DNA of 21,311 bases, from contig JAESUE010000200.1 of assembly GCA_016763235.1 (NCBI GenBank), positions 1-21,311 on the forward strand, written 5' to 3'. How positions within the stretch are numbered: the first letter of the stretch is position 1; every line of letters begins with the position of its first letter. The notes below the pieces were generated by a model. It was not told the origin of the DNA and searched no databases. It saw only the letters and a program-made list of their open reading frames with translations. Position numbers and translations under genes: made by a program. Positions 14,310 to 21,311 of this stretch are shown here, piece by piece. The DNA is from Pseudomonadales bacterium. Lineage in GTDB: Bacteria > Pseudomonadota > Gammaproteobacteria > Pseudomonadales > UBA3067.

Positions 14310-15203
14310 TTAACTTACGGAAAGGCGCCTGAAAACAAACACGATAAGAATATAAAAACTCAAGAAGAGATTAAACCCTCCGCCACCGCTGGATCTACCA
14401 ATCGGCGATAAAACCCCACTGGCTGATTCAGGGTATAAGGTATTAACCCCTTCAATATCATCACTTGTGAGGTTAAACGTATCACTTTCGGTAGAAAGCA
14501 TAATCGAAGAAACGTTTTGGCCGTTATCATCTGGATGAGTCAGCCCTAAACCGTGCCCCAATTCATGAAGCAGGACACGCTTCAGATCATAAGTTGGAGT
14601 ATTCTGGGAAGCATACTGTAACGGCCCATCATAGACATCCCACCGATGACTGCTGTTTACCAATATTTGAATGTCAATAATTTCGGCACGAGTGCCGCCG
14701 CTGCCCTCTGTGATTTGATAAGTGATTTGGGTTAATGCCAGTGTGCCGCTTCCCCAACCAGCCCCACAGTAATCAGATGACCACGCTATTTGATTGACGC
14801 CATCTTCACTCACCCCAAAACCGCAAAGATCACCACTATTTGTTATAGAGTCGCGCTCCCAGGAAAAACCAAGCGCAGCTTCGTTCCATTTTTCCATTGA
14901 AATAAGGGCTGCAGTATTCCACCCGTTATTATCGACAGATATTCCCGAATTTGGCGGCGCATCGACACCCTCTAAATCTATAGCCAAGCTAATACGATTT
15001 TGAGACCAAACAATAGGCTCTGCTTGGAAGAGTGGGTTGCTGGAAGAAACCTCTTCAAGCTCTCCCGTATTTCCCAAAGCAAGATAGGAATAAGCTATAG
15101 AGTACTGGGGTAATAAAAACAAAAGCAATGCATGGGCAATAGCTATTCGGCGTAAACGATATCTCGTAGCGAACGCAAAAAATAAGGCAGAATAATTTTT
15201 CAT
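14310..15203 (-). CDS. Secreted matrixin-like zinc metalloprotease with GlyGly-CTERM tail
   Basis: The 297-residue product has an N-terminal signal sequence (hydrophobic core about 20-38) and a metzincin active site HELGHGLGLTH (213-223; zinc ligands H213, H217, H223, catalytic E214) followed by a Met-turn (SIML, M235). These are matrixin (M10A-type) features. The C-terminus is a sorting signal: SSGGGG (271-276), a hydrophobic helix (277-291) and a basic end (RR, 292-293). That matches the GlyGly-CTERM pattern cut by rhombosortase in gammaproteobacteria with type II secretion. C127 and C146 could form a disulfide. The start overlaps the stop of the preceding gene in ATGA, implying coupled translation. 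The substrate is unknown. Confidence 0.87.
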   Translation of the reverse strand: MKNYSALFFAFATRYRLRRIAIAHALLLFLLPQYSIAYSYLALGNTGELEEVSSSNPLFQAEPIVWSQNRISLAIDLEGVDAPPNSGISVDNNGWNTAALISMEKWNEAALGFSWERDSITNSGDLCGFGVSEDGVNQIAWSSDYCGAGWGSGTLALTQITYQITEGSGGTRAEIIDIQILVNSSHRWDVYDGPLQYASQNTPTYDLKRVLLHELGHGLGLTHPDDNGQNVSSIMLSTESDTFNLTSDDIEGVNTLYPESASGVLSPIGRSSGGGGFNLFLSFYILIVFVFRRLSVS

Positions 15204-15826
15204 CTATTTTGCCTTTGGTCAGCACTTAATTTCTGCCACCGAGAATCTAAAACATCTATAAACTCACCTAATGATATAAACGAAGCGCCATTATCTAACG
15301 ATTCCATTGAGCGATAAGTTCGAAACTGCTCAAGAACCTTCTTTGATCGTTTATGGAAAATGACACGGTAGCCTTTCTTTATTTCATCATAGGTAACTCT
15401 AAAAACGCCTTGGTTTACCCCAACCAAAGGGAAAGCCAATTTGTTATTCCCCTTAACGAATAAGACATAACGCTCCCCTCGTTGGAATGTCGGTGCACCT
15501 GGAATCACCTGTGCTCGATACCCCACTCGCCCACCCGCTATACGTAACAAAAATTCATTTTGGTTATTTTCTTCAGGGGTTTTAATTCGCTGGACTTCGG
15601 AAAATTTGATATAAGTGTATATCTGCTGACTTGCCTCTCCTTCCCCATACTCAGCATGAATGTCAGTGACGAGGCCATAAATCACATCATCAGACTGCTC
15701 CAATAGTTGTGTTAAGCTTTTCTCAATAACAGTTATGGCATAAGCACTTTGGCCCAAACAGAGGAAAAACATCACCAAGAGGTAGAGGAGTACTGATGAT
15801 TTTAAGGTTTTGCTTTGATCAGGCAT
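15200..15826 (-). CDS. Secreted protein of unknown function coupled to the matrixin gene
   Basis: The 208-residue form has a standard signal peptide (MPDQSKTLKSSVLLYLLVMF..., likely cut after SAYA at 30). The mature part contains LLEQSDDVIYGLVTDI, a beta-rich body, a GAPTFQRGERYVLFVKG segment and GVNQGVFRVTYD. I recall similar 'risk-of-proteolysis'-type partner proteins beside matrixins in other proteobacteria, but I have no named family for it. I prefer the ATG at 15826 (GGTGA-like Shine-Dalgarno 6 nt upstream) over an ATG at 15838 or a TTG at 15865. The ATGA overlap with the protease gene suggests that it is made in step with the protease, perhaps as chaperone, inhibitor or complex partner; this is inference. 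Confidence 0.75.
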   Translation of the reverse strand: MPDQSKTLKSSVLLYLLVMFFLCLGQSAYAITVIEKSLTQLLEQSDDVIYGLVTDIHAEYGEGEASQQIYTYIKFSEVQRIKTPEENNQNEFLLRIAGGRVGYRAQVIPGAPTFQRGERYVLFVKGNNKLAFPLVGVNQGVFRVTYDEIKKGYRVIFHKRSKKVLEQFRTYRSMESLDNGASFISLGEFIDVLDSRWQKLSADQRQNR

Positions 15827-15980
15827 TGAATTCACCATTTTTATTTTTAGACATGGTTTTTTCAATATGAAAAAACCTTAATGCCGTTACATCCTGCTAT
15901 TTCTGCGGCCTTTATTACACGGCCAAATTCAGCGTTTTCGCACGATTGCATCAATGTAAGAGGTAAAACAACGTAGAGAG

Positions 15981-15997
15981 CAATTACCGAGTAATTG
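15981..15997. repeat. Perfect 7-bp inverted repeat CAATTAC-CGA-GTAATTG
   Basis: A 17-bp near-perfect palindrome lies in the 240 bp between the end of the yqfO-like gene and the start of the secreted-protein gene, both on the minus strand. Its place, about 155 bp before that start, suits an operator or a weak hairpin. No T-run follows. Confidence 0.35.
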
Positions 15998-16066
15998 TCT
16001 AGGTTCTACTGGCTCTTAATGCGCTTTCTTGTCGCCAGTATACCTACGAGCCTGCATTTTCAATGT

Positions 16067-16378
16067 TTAGATATTTTCCAATTTGTAAACTTCGTAAGCG
16101 GGCTCTTCATACGGATGCGTTTTTTTGAGCGCCTTTACCGCTGGAAAAATCAACGCATCCTCACAGACTAGCTCAACTTTATATTCCGCAACATACTCCA
16201 GTTTCTCCCGCTCACCTAAAAAAGGCTCTGCCCCAGCCAAGGGGCGAAATTGCCCCTGTCCGAGAGTTTGCCAACAGCACTGGTCATAGTTTCCAATGCG
16301 TCCAGCGCCTGACTTAAAGAGTGCTTGCTTAACGTTTTCGACATGGTCTTCTGGCACATAAAAGACAAGCTTGTACAC
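16067..16378 (-). CDS. YqfO/NIF3 C-terminal-domain-like small protein
   Basis: The 103-residue product is the stand-alone version of the PII-like domain found inside YqfO/NIF3-type proteins. It shows GAGRIGNYDQC (24-34), a middle FRPLAGAEPFLGE segment (44-56) and the C-terminal HPYEEPAYEVYKL (88-100), a pattern well conserved in proteobacteria. The biochemical role is not known; a trimeric, metal- or ligand-binding PII-like fold is the usual expectation. It begins 2 bp after the purL stop codon, so the two are almost certainly co-transcribed, though a link to purine synthesis is only suggested. Confidence 0.85.
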   Translation of the reverse strand: MYKLVFYVPEDHVENVKQALFKSGAGRIGNYDQCCWQTLGQGQFRPLAGAEPFLGEREKLEYVAEYKVELVCEDALIFPAVKALKKTHPYEEPAYEVYKLENI

Positions 16379-16380
16379 GC

Positions 16381-19300
16381 TTATTTAGTCCAAGCACGGG
16401 CATTACGAAACATACGCATCCAGGGAGCGTCTTCTTGCCATGAATCAGGCTTCCAAGAATACTGCTGCGCTCGGAATACGCGCTCAGGGTGAGGCATCAT
16501 AATTGTGACCCTGCCATCATTTGTTGTGAGGCTGGTGACTCCCTCAGGAGTGCCATTGGGATTATGGGGGTATTGCTCCGTAACCTGCCCTGCATAATCC
16601 ACAAATGATGCAGCGATAATCCCCTGCTCTTTTGCTTTGGCAAAGTCTCCAGACCTGAATTCTGCCCGCCCTTCTCCATGCGCCACTGCGATCGGTAATC
16701 GCGAACCTTCCATCCCTTCAAAAAATAGAGAGGGGGATTTCTGTATAGCGACACTGGCAAAGCGCGCTTCGAATTGCTCTGATTCATTGCGTACAAAATG
16801 GGGCCAGAGGTCAGCACCGGGGATCAGTTCACGAAGGTTGGATAACATCTGGCAGCCATTGCAAACTCCTAGTGCGAAACTGTCCGAACGTTGAAAAAAC
16901 CGCTCAAATTGTTCGCGAGCGAGGCTGTTAAATAAGATGGTTTTCGCCCAACCTTCACCGGCACCCAACACATCTCCGTACGAGAAGCCCCCGCACGCCA
17001 CCAGCCCCTTAAACTCATCAAGCCTTAATCCACGCTCAACGATGTCACTCATATGTACGTCAACTGGATCAAAGCCTGCGCGATGAAATGCTGCCGCCAT
17101 CTCTATCTGACCGTTAACACCCTGCTCCCTAAGGATGGCAATCTGAGGTCGTACGCCTTTATTAATATACGGCGCAGCTACATCCTCATTTTGATCGAAG
17201 TTCACCTTTAATGCGATACCACTGCCCGATGCCAAAAGGCCATCGAATTCCTGCTTGGCACACGCTTCGTTATCACGAAGAGCCTGCATTCGATAACTGG
17301 TTTCTGCCCAGCAACGATGTAACTCGATACAAGACTCATCAATAAGTATCTCATCATTTAAACGCACCTTAAAGCTGCGACTTTCGGTTGCTGTCCCAAT
17401 GAGGCTGACACAATCTTTAATGCCCTGAGCCTTAAAAACATCGAGCACAGAATCAAGGTGCTGTGTTTCAATCTGAATAACCGCGCCTAACTCTTCACTG
17501 AACATCTGAGCAAGGGCCGATTCATAACCCTGTATTTGGCTAAGATCCACGTCAACACCACAGTTTCCAGAAAAAGCCATTTCAGCCAAACACGCTGCCA
17601 AACCACCATCAGACCTATCGTGATACGCGCTGATTAAACCCTGGGAGTTAAGCATTTGAATTGCGTCAAAAAACCCTTTCAAGAATTGGGCTGACTCCAG
17701 ATCAGGGCCGTTATTTCCAACCTGCTTATAAACCTGAGCCAAAGCAGAGGCACCCAATCGATTTTGACCGCAGCCCAGATCAATCAATAACAGCGAGTTT
17801 TCCTCAGCAGGCCTTAATTGAGGGGTCAGCGTGCGACGAATATCATTAACCGGAGAGACGCCTGTAATAATCACACTTAAGGGGGAGACAACAGATTTAT
17901 TTTCCCCTTCCTCTGTCCACTGGCTTCGCATCGACATAGAGTCTTTACCCACTGGGATAGTAATGCCCAGTTCAGGGCAAAGCTCCATACCCACGGCTTT
18001 GACTGTTTCAAAAAGCGCCTCATCTTCACCAGGGAAACCTGCTGCCGCCATCCAGTTAGCAGACACTTTTATATCTCCCAGTGCAGAGATGGATGATGCC
18101 GCTAAGTTGGTAATCATCTCACCCACTGCCATACGCCCCGATGCAGGAGCACTAATAAGAGCAAGCGGTGTTCGCTCCCCCATTGCCATTGCTTCCCCGC
18201 AATAGTCGTCAAACGACGTTGCCGTGACGGCTACGTCTGCCACAGGAACTTGCCAAGGCCCAACCATTTGATCTCGGTTTACCAGCCCCGTTACGGTGCG
18301 ATCGCCAATGGTGATAAGAAAGCTTTTACTTGCTACAGCAGGCAGTCTAAGTACACGGTAAAGAGCCTCAGCAAGCTCTATATTGCTGGTATCTAAATCA
18401 GGCCGAGCAACAGTGGATGGCTCAAAGGAGCGAGACATTTTTGGTGCTTTACCGAACAATATGGACATCGGCAAATCCACAGGCTTATTGCTAAATATTG
18501 GATCTTCGAGAATTAGTTGCTGCTCTTCACTGGCGGCACCCAGCACAGCCATAGGACAACGTTCCCGAACACAGAGCTTTTTGAATAGCTCCAGGCTTTC
18601 TTTCTTTATAGAAAGAACGTAACGCTCTTGGGACTCATTGCACCAAATCTCATGCGGTGCCATACCGGGCTCATCACTTGGGATTTTTCGCAAATCGAAA
18701 TGTGCGCCTCGGTCGTGGTCTCCCACAAGTTCCGGCAAGGCATTTGATAAGCCTCCTGCACCAACATCATGAATTGAGACGATTGGGTTTTTTTCACCCA
18801 TCGCCCAGCAACCGTCAATCACCTCTTGGCAGCGCCTTTCCATCTCGGGATTCTCACGCTGAACGGATGCGAAATCTAGATCTGCGCTGCCTTGTCCTGA
18901 AGCAATGGAGGACGCTGCGCCACCACCTAGGCCAATCAACATTGCGGGACCACCCAAAACAATCACTAGGTCGCCATCCTTGATTTCATTTTTTAATACA
19001 TGGTCACGCCGAATATTGCCAATTCCACCCGCAATCATAATCGGTTTGTGATAACCACGCATATCAACACCGGCCACCCCCAACGCTTCCTGCTCAAATG
19101 TTCTAAAGTAGCCACTTAAAGCAGGACGACCAAACTCATTGTTAAATGCCGCGCCGCCGACAGGGCCTTCAAGCATAATATCTAGTGGAGAGGCGATAGT
19201 TTCAGGCTTGCTCTCAGGGCCTTCCCAAGGCTGCTGAAAGTCCGGGATACGCAGGTTTGAGACTGAAAAACCCACTAGACCCGCTTTTGGTTTTGCACCA

Positions 19301-20283
19301 CGACCCGTAGCGCCCTCATCGCGAATTTCGCCGCCCGAACCCGTGGCAGCACCTGCGTGGGGAGCGATGGCAGTTGGGTGGTTATGCGTTTCCACCTTCA
19401 TTAGAATATCCACCTGCTCATCACTGAAGTGATAATGATGGTTCTCACTATTTGGATAAAAACGCGGGGCTTTGCTTCCCGCAATCACTGCAGAGTTATC
19501 ACTGTAAGCGGATAAAACTCCCGCAGGGTTTATCTCATGGGTATTTCGAATCATGCTAAATAAAGAACGCGGCTGCTCAACCCCCGAGATTTCCCAGTCT
19601 GCATTGAATATTTTATGGCGACAATGCTCAGAATTTGCTTGGGCAAACATCATTAGTTCCACATCACTGGGGTTTCTTCCTAGTTCAGTGAAATTTTCTA
19701 CAAGATAGTCTATTTCATCATCGGAAAGTGCTAGGCCGAGCTCTATGTTGGCTTTTTCCAGTGTCGTACGCCCGCCCTCCATAAGCGGGATAAGCGATAA
19801 TGGTCGGGGTTCTTCTGTTTTAAACAGTACAGTCAGGTCGGCATCCGAAGAAAAAACGGCTTCTGTCATGCGATCGTGCAAGAGAGTTTCTAGCTGTTCT
19901 AGCTGTTCTTTACTTAAGCTCTTGCAGCTGCCTATAAGAAAGACGATTCCTCTTTCCAAGCGTTTTATGGTCGATAAACCACAATTGTGTGCAATATCCG
20001 TTGCTTTGCTAGACCAAGGAGAAATAGTGCCTGGACGAGGCAGTGCCACAAGCTCAAGCTCATACGCGGCAGCATTGCTAACTGTAGGCTGATTGCGCGG
20101 CCCGTACGTTAACAGGCGCTCTAGTAGAGCTTTATCCGGCTCGCTGAGCGTACCATCGCAGTCAGCAAGGTGGAGATAGTGGCCAGAAACATAGCTTACC
20201 TCAGGAATAATATTTTGAATGTTTGTAGTCAGTTTATTTAAGCGTATTTCGGAAAAAGCAGAAGCACCGCGCAGTTTGAGCAT
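16381..20283 (-). CDS. purL: Phosphoribosylformylglycinamidine synthase (FGAM synthetase), PurL
   Basis: The 1300-residue enzyme has the size of the single-chain gammaproteobacterial PurL (about 1295). It converts FGAR, glutamine and ATP to FGAM in the fourth step of purine synthesis in the cytoplasm. Visible are the N-terminal PurS-like domain (MLKLRGASAFSEIRLNKL), the synthetase halves (ANSEHCRHKIFNADW, VETHNHPTAIAPHAGAATGSGG, IHDVGAGGLSNALPELV) and the C-terminal glutaminase domain with nucleophile C1141 in GVCNGCQM and H1265 and E1267 in MPHPER. All catalytic parts are intact. There is no strong Shine-Dalgarno before the ATG, but the N-terminus matches the family. It is divergent from mltF, as in many gammaproteobacteria. 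Confidence 0.98.
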   Translation of the reverse strand: MLKLRGASAFSEIRLNKLTTNIQNIIPEVSYVSGHYLHLADCDGTLSEPDKALLERLLTYGPRNQPTVSNAAAYELELVALPRPGTISPWSSKATDIAHNCGLSTIKRLERGIVFLIGSCKSLSKEQLEQLETLLHDRMTEAVFSSDADLTVLFKTEEPRPLSLIPLMEGGRTTLEKANIELGLALSDDEIDYLVENFTELGRNPSDVELMMFAQANSEHCRHKIFNADWEISGVEQPRSLFSMIRNTHEINPAGVLSAYSDNSAVIAGSKAPRFYPNSENHHYHFSDEQVDILMKVETHNHPTAIAPHAGAATGSGGEIRDEGATGRGAKPKAGLVGFSVSNLRIPDFQQPWEGPESKPETIASPLDIMLEGPVGGAAFNNEFGRPALSGYFRTFEQEALGVAGVDMRGYHKPIMIAGGIGNIRRDHVLKNEIKDGDLVIVLGGPAMLIGLGGGAASSIASGQGSADLDFASVQRENPEMERRCQEVIDGCWAMGEKNPIVSIHDVGAGGLSNALPELVGDHDRGAHFDLRKIPSDEPGMAPHEIWCNESQERYVLSIKKESLELFKKLCVRERCPMAVLGAASEEQQLILEDPIFSNKPVDLPMSILFGKAPKMSRSFEPSTVARPDLDTSNIELAEALYRVLRLPAVASKSFLITIGDRTVTGLVNRDQMVGPWQVPVADVAVTATSFDDYCGEAMAMGERTPLALISAPASGRMAVGEMITNLAASSISALGDIKVSANWMAAAGFPGEDEALFETVKAVGMELCPELGITIPVGKDSMSMRSQWTEEGENKSVVSPLSVIITGVSPVNDIRRTLTPQLRPAEENSLLLIDLGCGQNRLGASALAQVYKQVGNNGPDLESAQFLKGFFDAIQMLNSQGLISAYHDRSDGGLAACLAEMAFSGNCGVDVDLSQIQGYESALAQMFSEELGAVIQIETQHLDSVLDVFKAQGIKDCVSLIGTATESRSFKVRLNDEILIDESCIELHRCWAETSYRMQALRDNEACAKQEFDGLLASGSGIALKVNFDQNEDVAAPYINKGVRPQIAILREQGVNGQIEMAAAFHRAGFDPVDVHMSDIVERGLRLDEFKGLVACGGFSYGDVLGAGEGWAKTILFNSLAREQFERFFQRSDSFALGVCNGCQMLSNLRELIPGADLWPHFVRNESEQFEARFASVAIQKSPSLFFEGMEGSRLPIAVAHGEGRAEFRSGDFAKAKEQGIIAASFVDYAGQVTEQYPHNPNGTPEGVTSLTTNDGRVTIMMPHPERVFRAQQYSWKPDSWQEDAPWMRMFRNARAWTK

Positions 20284-20726
20284 TATCGACTCGCAAACGA
20301 ATAGGGAAAGGAGGAAGGAAGGTGCTAATAATACTTGATATCAAAAACTGGAGCCAGCATAGGAACACCAACGGCTTATTTATCCTCGCTTAAAGGCCAA
20401 ACAAAATACGCCTTTGGCACATTTTTTCTTTTTTCTAAAAATAAAAAGTCAATTAAAGCCCAGAAACCATTGCATCAAAATATTCTCGATATGACTTTAC
20501 ATATAGCCGACACCTACCTGTATTAATTAAATATTTTTAAATAACACCGCCCCTTAAGCAGCACCAAGCTTACAAAGCGTTACTATTAACAAAGTGTGAA
20601 GGAGGTCACAAACTGGACGCTCAGATTTTACTGACGTAGTATGCCAGCCTTGAAAACGTAAGGAAGCACATAAGAAACGGGAAGCAATACCCCCTATTAA
20701 TCCCTTTATTGAGGTGGTGCTGATAA
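20284..20726. other. Divergent promoter region between purL and mltF
   Basis: This 443-bp stretch holds no gene I can support; a 63-codon open frame at 20335-20526 lacks a good start and any motif. CGCAAACG at 20292-20299 equals the left half of an E. coli PurR operator, but the right half is missing. A 20-nt purine tract (20303-20322) covers the plus strand just before purL, which makes the purL leader pyrimidine-rich. A TGAGGTGG tract before 20727 serves as the mltF ribosome-binding site. Confidence 0.55.
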
Positions 20727-21311
20727 TTGTCTAATTTTATAGCTAAATTTACTTTAATCGGCTTCGTTTTTATAGGCACATTCCTGTTCAGCGAGGTGCT
20801 AGAAGAACGCAGCCCTACGCTAGAAAATATTTTCGAACGAGGTAGTATCACTGCAGCCTCTTTCACTAGCCCCAATACCAGCTACGGTAACCACGTTGGG
20901 TCTACAGGCCTGGAGCATTCTCTTGCAAGCAGCTTTGCTAAAGAGCTGGGTGTACAGCTCACCATAAAACACTACGAAACACTCGATGAGATCTACACTG
21001 CTGTTGCAAGTGGCGAAGTTGATTTTGCGGCTGCTAATCTAATTCCAGAGAATAGCCACTATGGCAAGCTACGCGTATCGGCTCCATATTTGTTCACAGA
21101 ACCGCAACTAATCTATCCTAGAGCAGAAAAACGCCCAGAATCCCTTGCCTCAATCAAGAGTGCAACAATTTTGGTGTCCGCAAATAGCTTAAATAAAAAC
21201 CAGCTCACAAAATTTGAACAAGAATACCCAAACATTACGTGGCTAAAAGCAGAGCATTTATATACCAATCAAACGCTCAACCTTCTGGCTAACAAAGAAG
21301 TAGACTACGCC
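20727..21311 (+). CDS. mltF: Membrane-bound lytic murein transglycosylase F, N-terminal part (runs off the window)
   Basis: The first 195 codons are present. They encode a membrane-targeting segment (residues about 4-22), then the periplasmic solute-binding-like domain of MltF: ITAASFTSPNTSYG, GSTGLEHSLASSFAKELGV and a SGEVDFAAANLI segment typical of SBP family 3 folds. The catalytic lysozyme-like domain lies beyond the window. MltF cleaves peptidoglycan glycan strands at the outer membrane or periplasm. The start is TTG, directly after an in-frame TAA at 20724-20726, with GAGG 12 nt upstream; no ATG is available that would keep the signal segment. Adjacency to divergent purL is the usual arrangement. 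Confidence 0.9.
   Translation, partial: MSNFIAKFTLIGFVFIGTFLFSEVLEERSPTLENIFERGSITAASFTSPNTSYGNHVGSTGLEHSLASSFAKELGVQLTIKHYETLDEIYTAVASGEVDFAAANLIPENSHYGKLRVSAPYLFTEPQLIYPRAEKRPESLASIKSATILVSANSLNKNQLTKFEQEYPNITWLKAEHLYTNQTLNLLANKEVDYA

Noticed and set aside
20292..20299. PurR operator before purL
   Set aside because: Only one half, CGCAAACG, is present; the second half of the palindrome is missing, and an 8-bp match is weak evidence.
20335..20526. 63-codon open frame in the purL-mltF intergenic region
   Set aside because: The product shows no recognisable motif, composition looks non-coding and there is no convincing start signal.

Overview
The window looks like chromosomal DNA of a marine, polysaccharide-degrading gammaproteobacterium, perhaps Cellvibrionales-like (Saccharophagus or Teredinibacter relatives). 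That placement is inference. It rests on purL divergent from mltF (usual gammaproteobacterial synteny), a MoxR/DUF58/TgpA transglutaminase cluster like the one in Pseudomonas, a secreted polysaccharide-lyase-like protein, a GlyGly-CTERM metalloprotease and a multi-PAS chemoreceptor. No rRNA, tRNA, CRISPR array or complete insertion sequence was seen.

Layout. 1-1186: a possible gene tail cut by the window edge, then a secreted PL14-like protein (+). 1335-2921: an unrecognised protein with a Pro/Gln-rich linker, a long coiled coil and a Cys-rich tail (-). 3281-7269: a tight minus-strand operon, moxR-like then DUF58 then tgpA-like. 7270-8950: a degraded accessory stretch with an N-terminal fragment of lpxH, another short coding remnant, palindromic repeats and a frameshifted Lar-like zinc-binding gene. 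9026-11058: a nitronate monooxygenase-like gene and an extended SDR gene (+). 11391-14120: a large chemoreceptor interrupted by an in-frame amber codon (-). 14310-15826: a secreted protein translationally coupled to a matrixin-type protease with a GlyGly-CTERM tail (-). 16067-20283: purL and a small YqfO-like gene (-). 20727 to the end: the start of mltF (+).

Most notable: (1) a small palindromic mobile element (MITE-like, 56-68 bp) is present three times, at 1247-1314, 8173-8228 and 8894-8950. Its ends are of the form GTAACTACTCAGC...GCTGAGTAGTTAC, and all three copies are flanked by near-perfect 8-bp direct repeats in the same register. Two inverted copies bracket the Lar-like gene. (2) The chemoreceptor has lost the last 93 codons, including half of its signalling coiled coil and a C-terminal DWEEF CheR/CheB-tether-like pentapeptide, by one amber codon. 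(3) The Lar-like gene has a frameshift that fits an extra AT in an ATATAT run. (4) lpxH survives here only as about 23 N-terminal codons, ending where a second, less certain repeat begins. Together these suggest that 7.3-9.0 kb is a site of mobile-element activity and gene decay between conserved housekeeping blocks.
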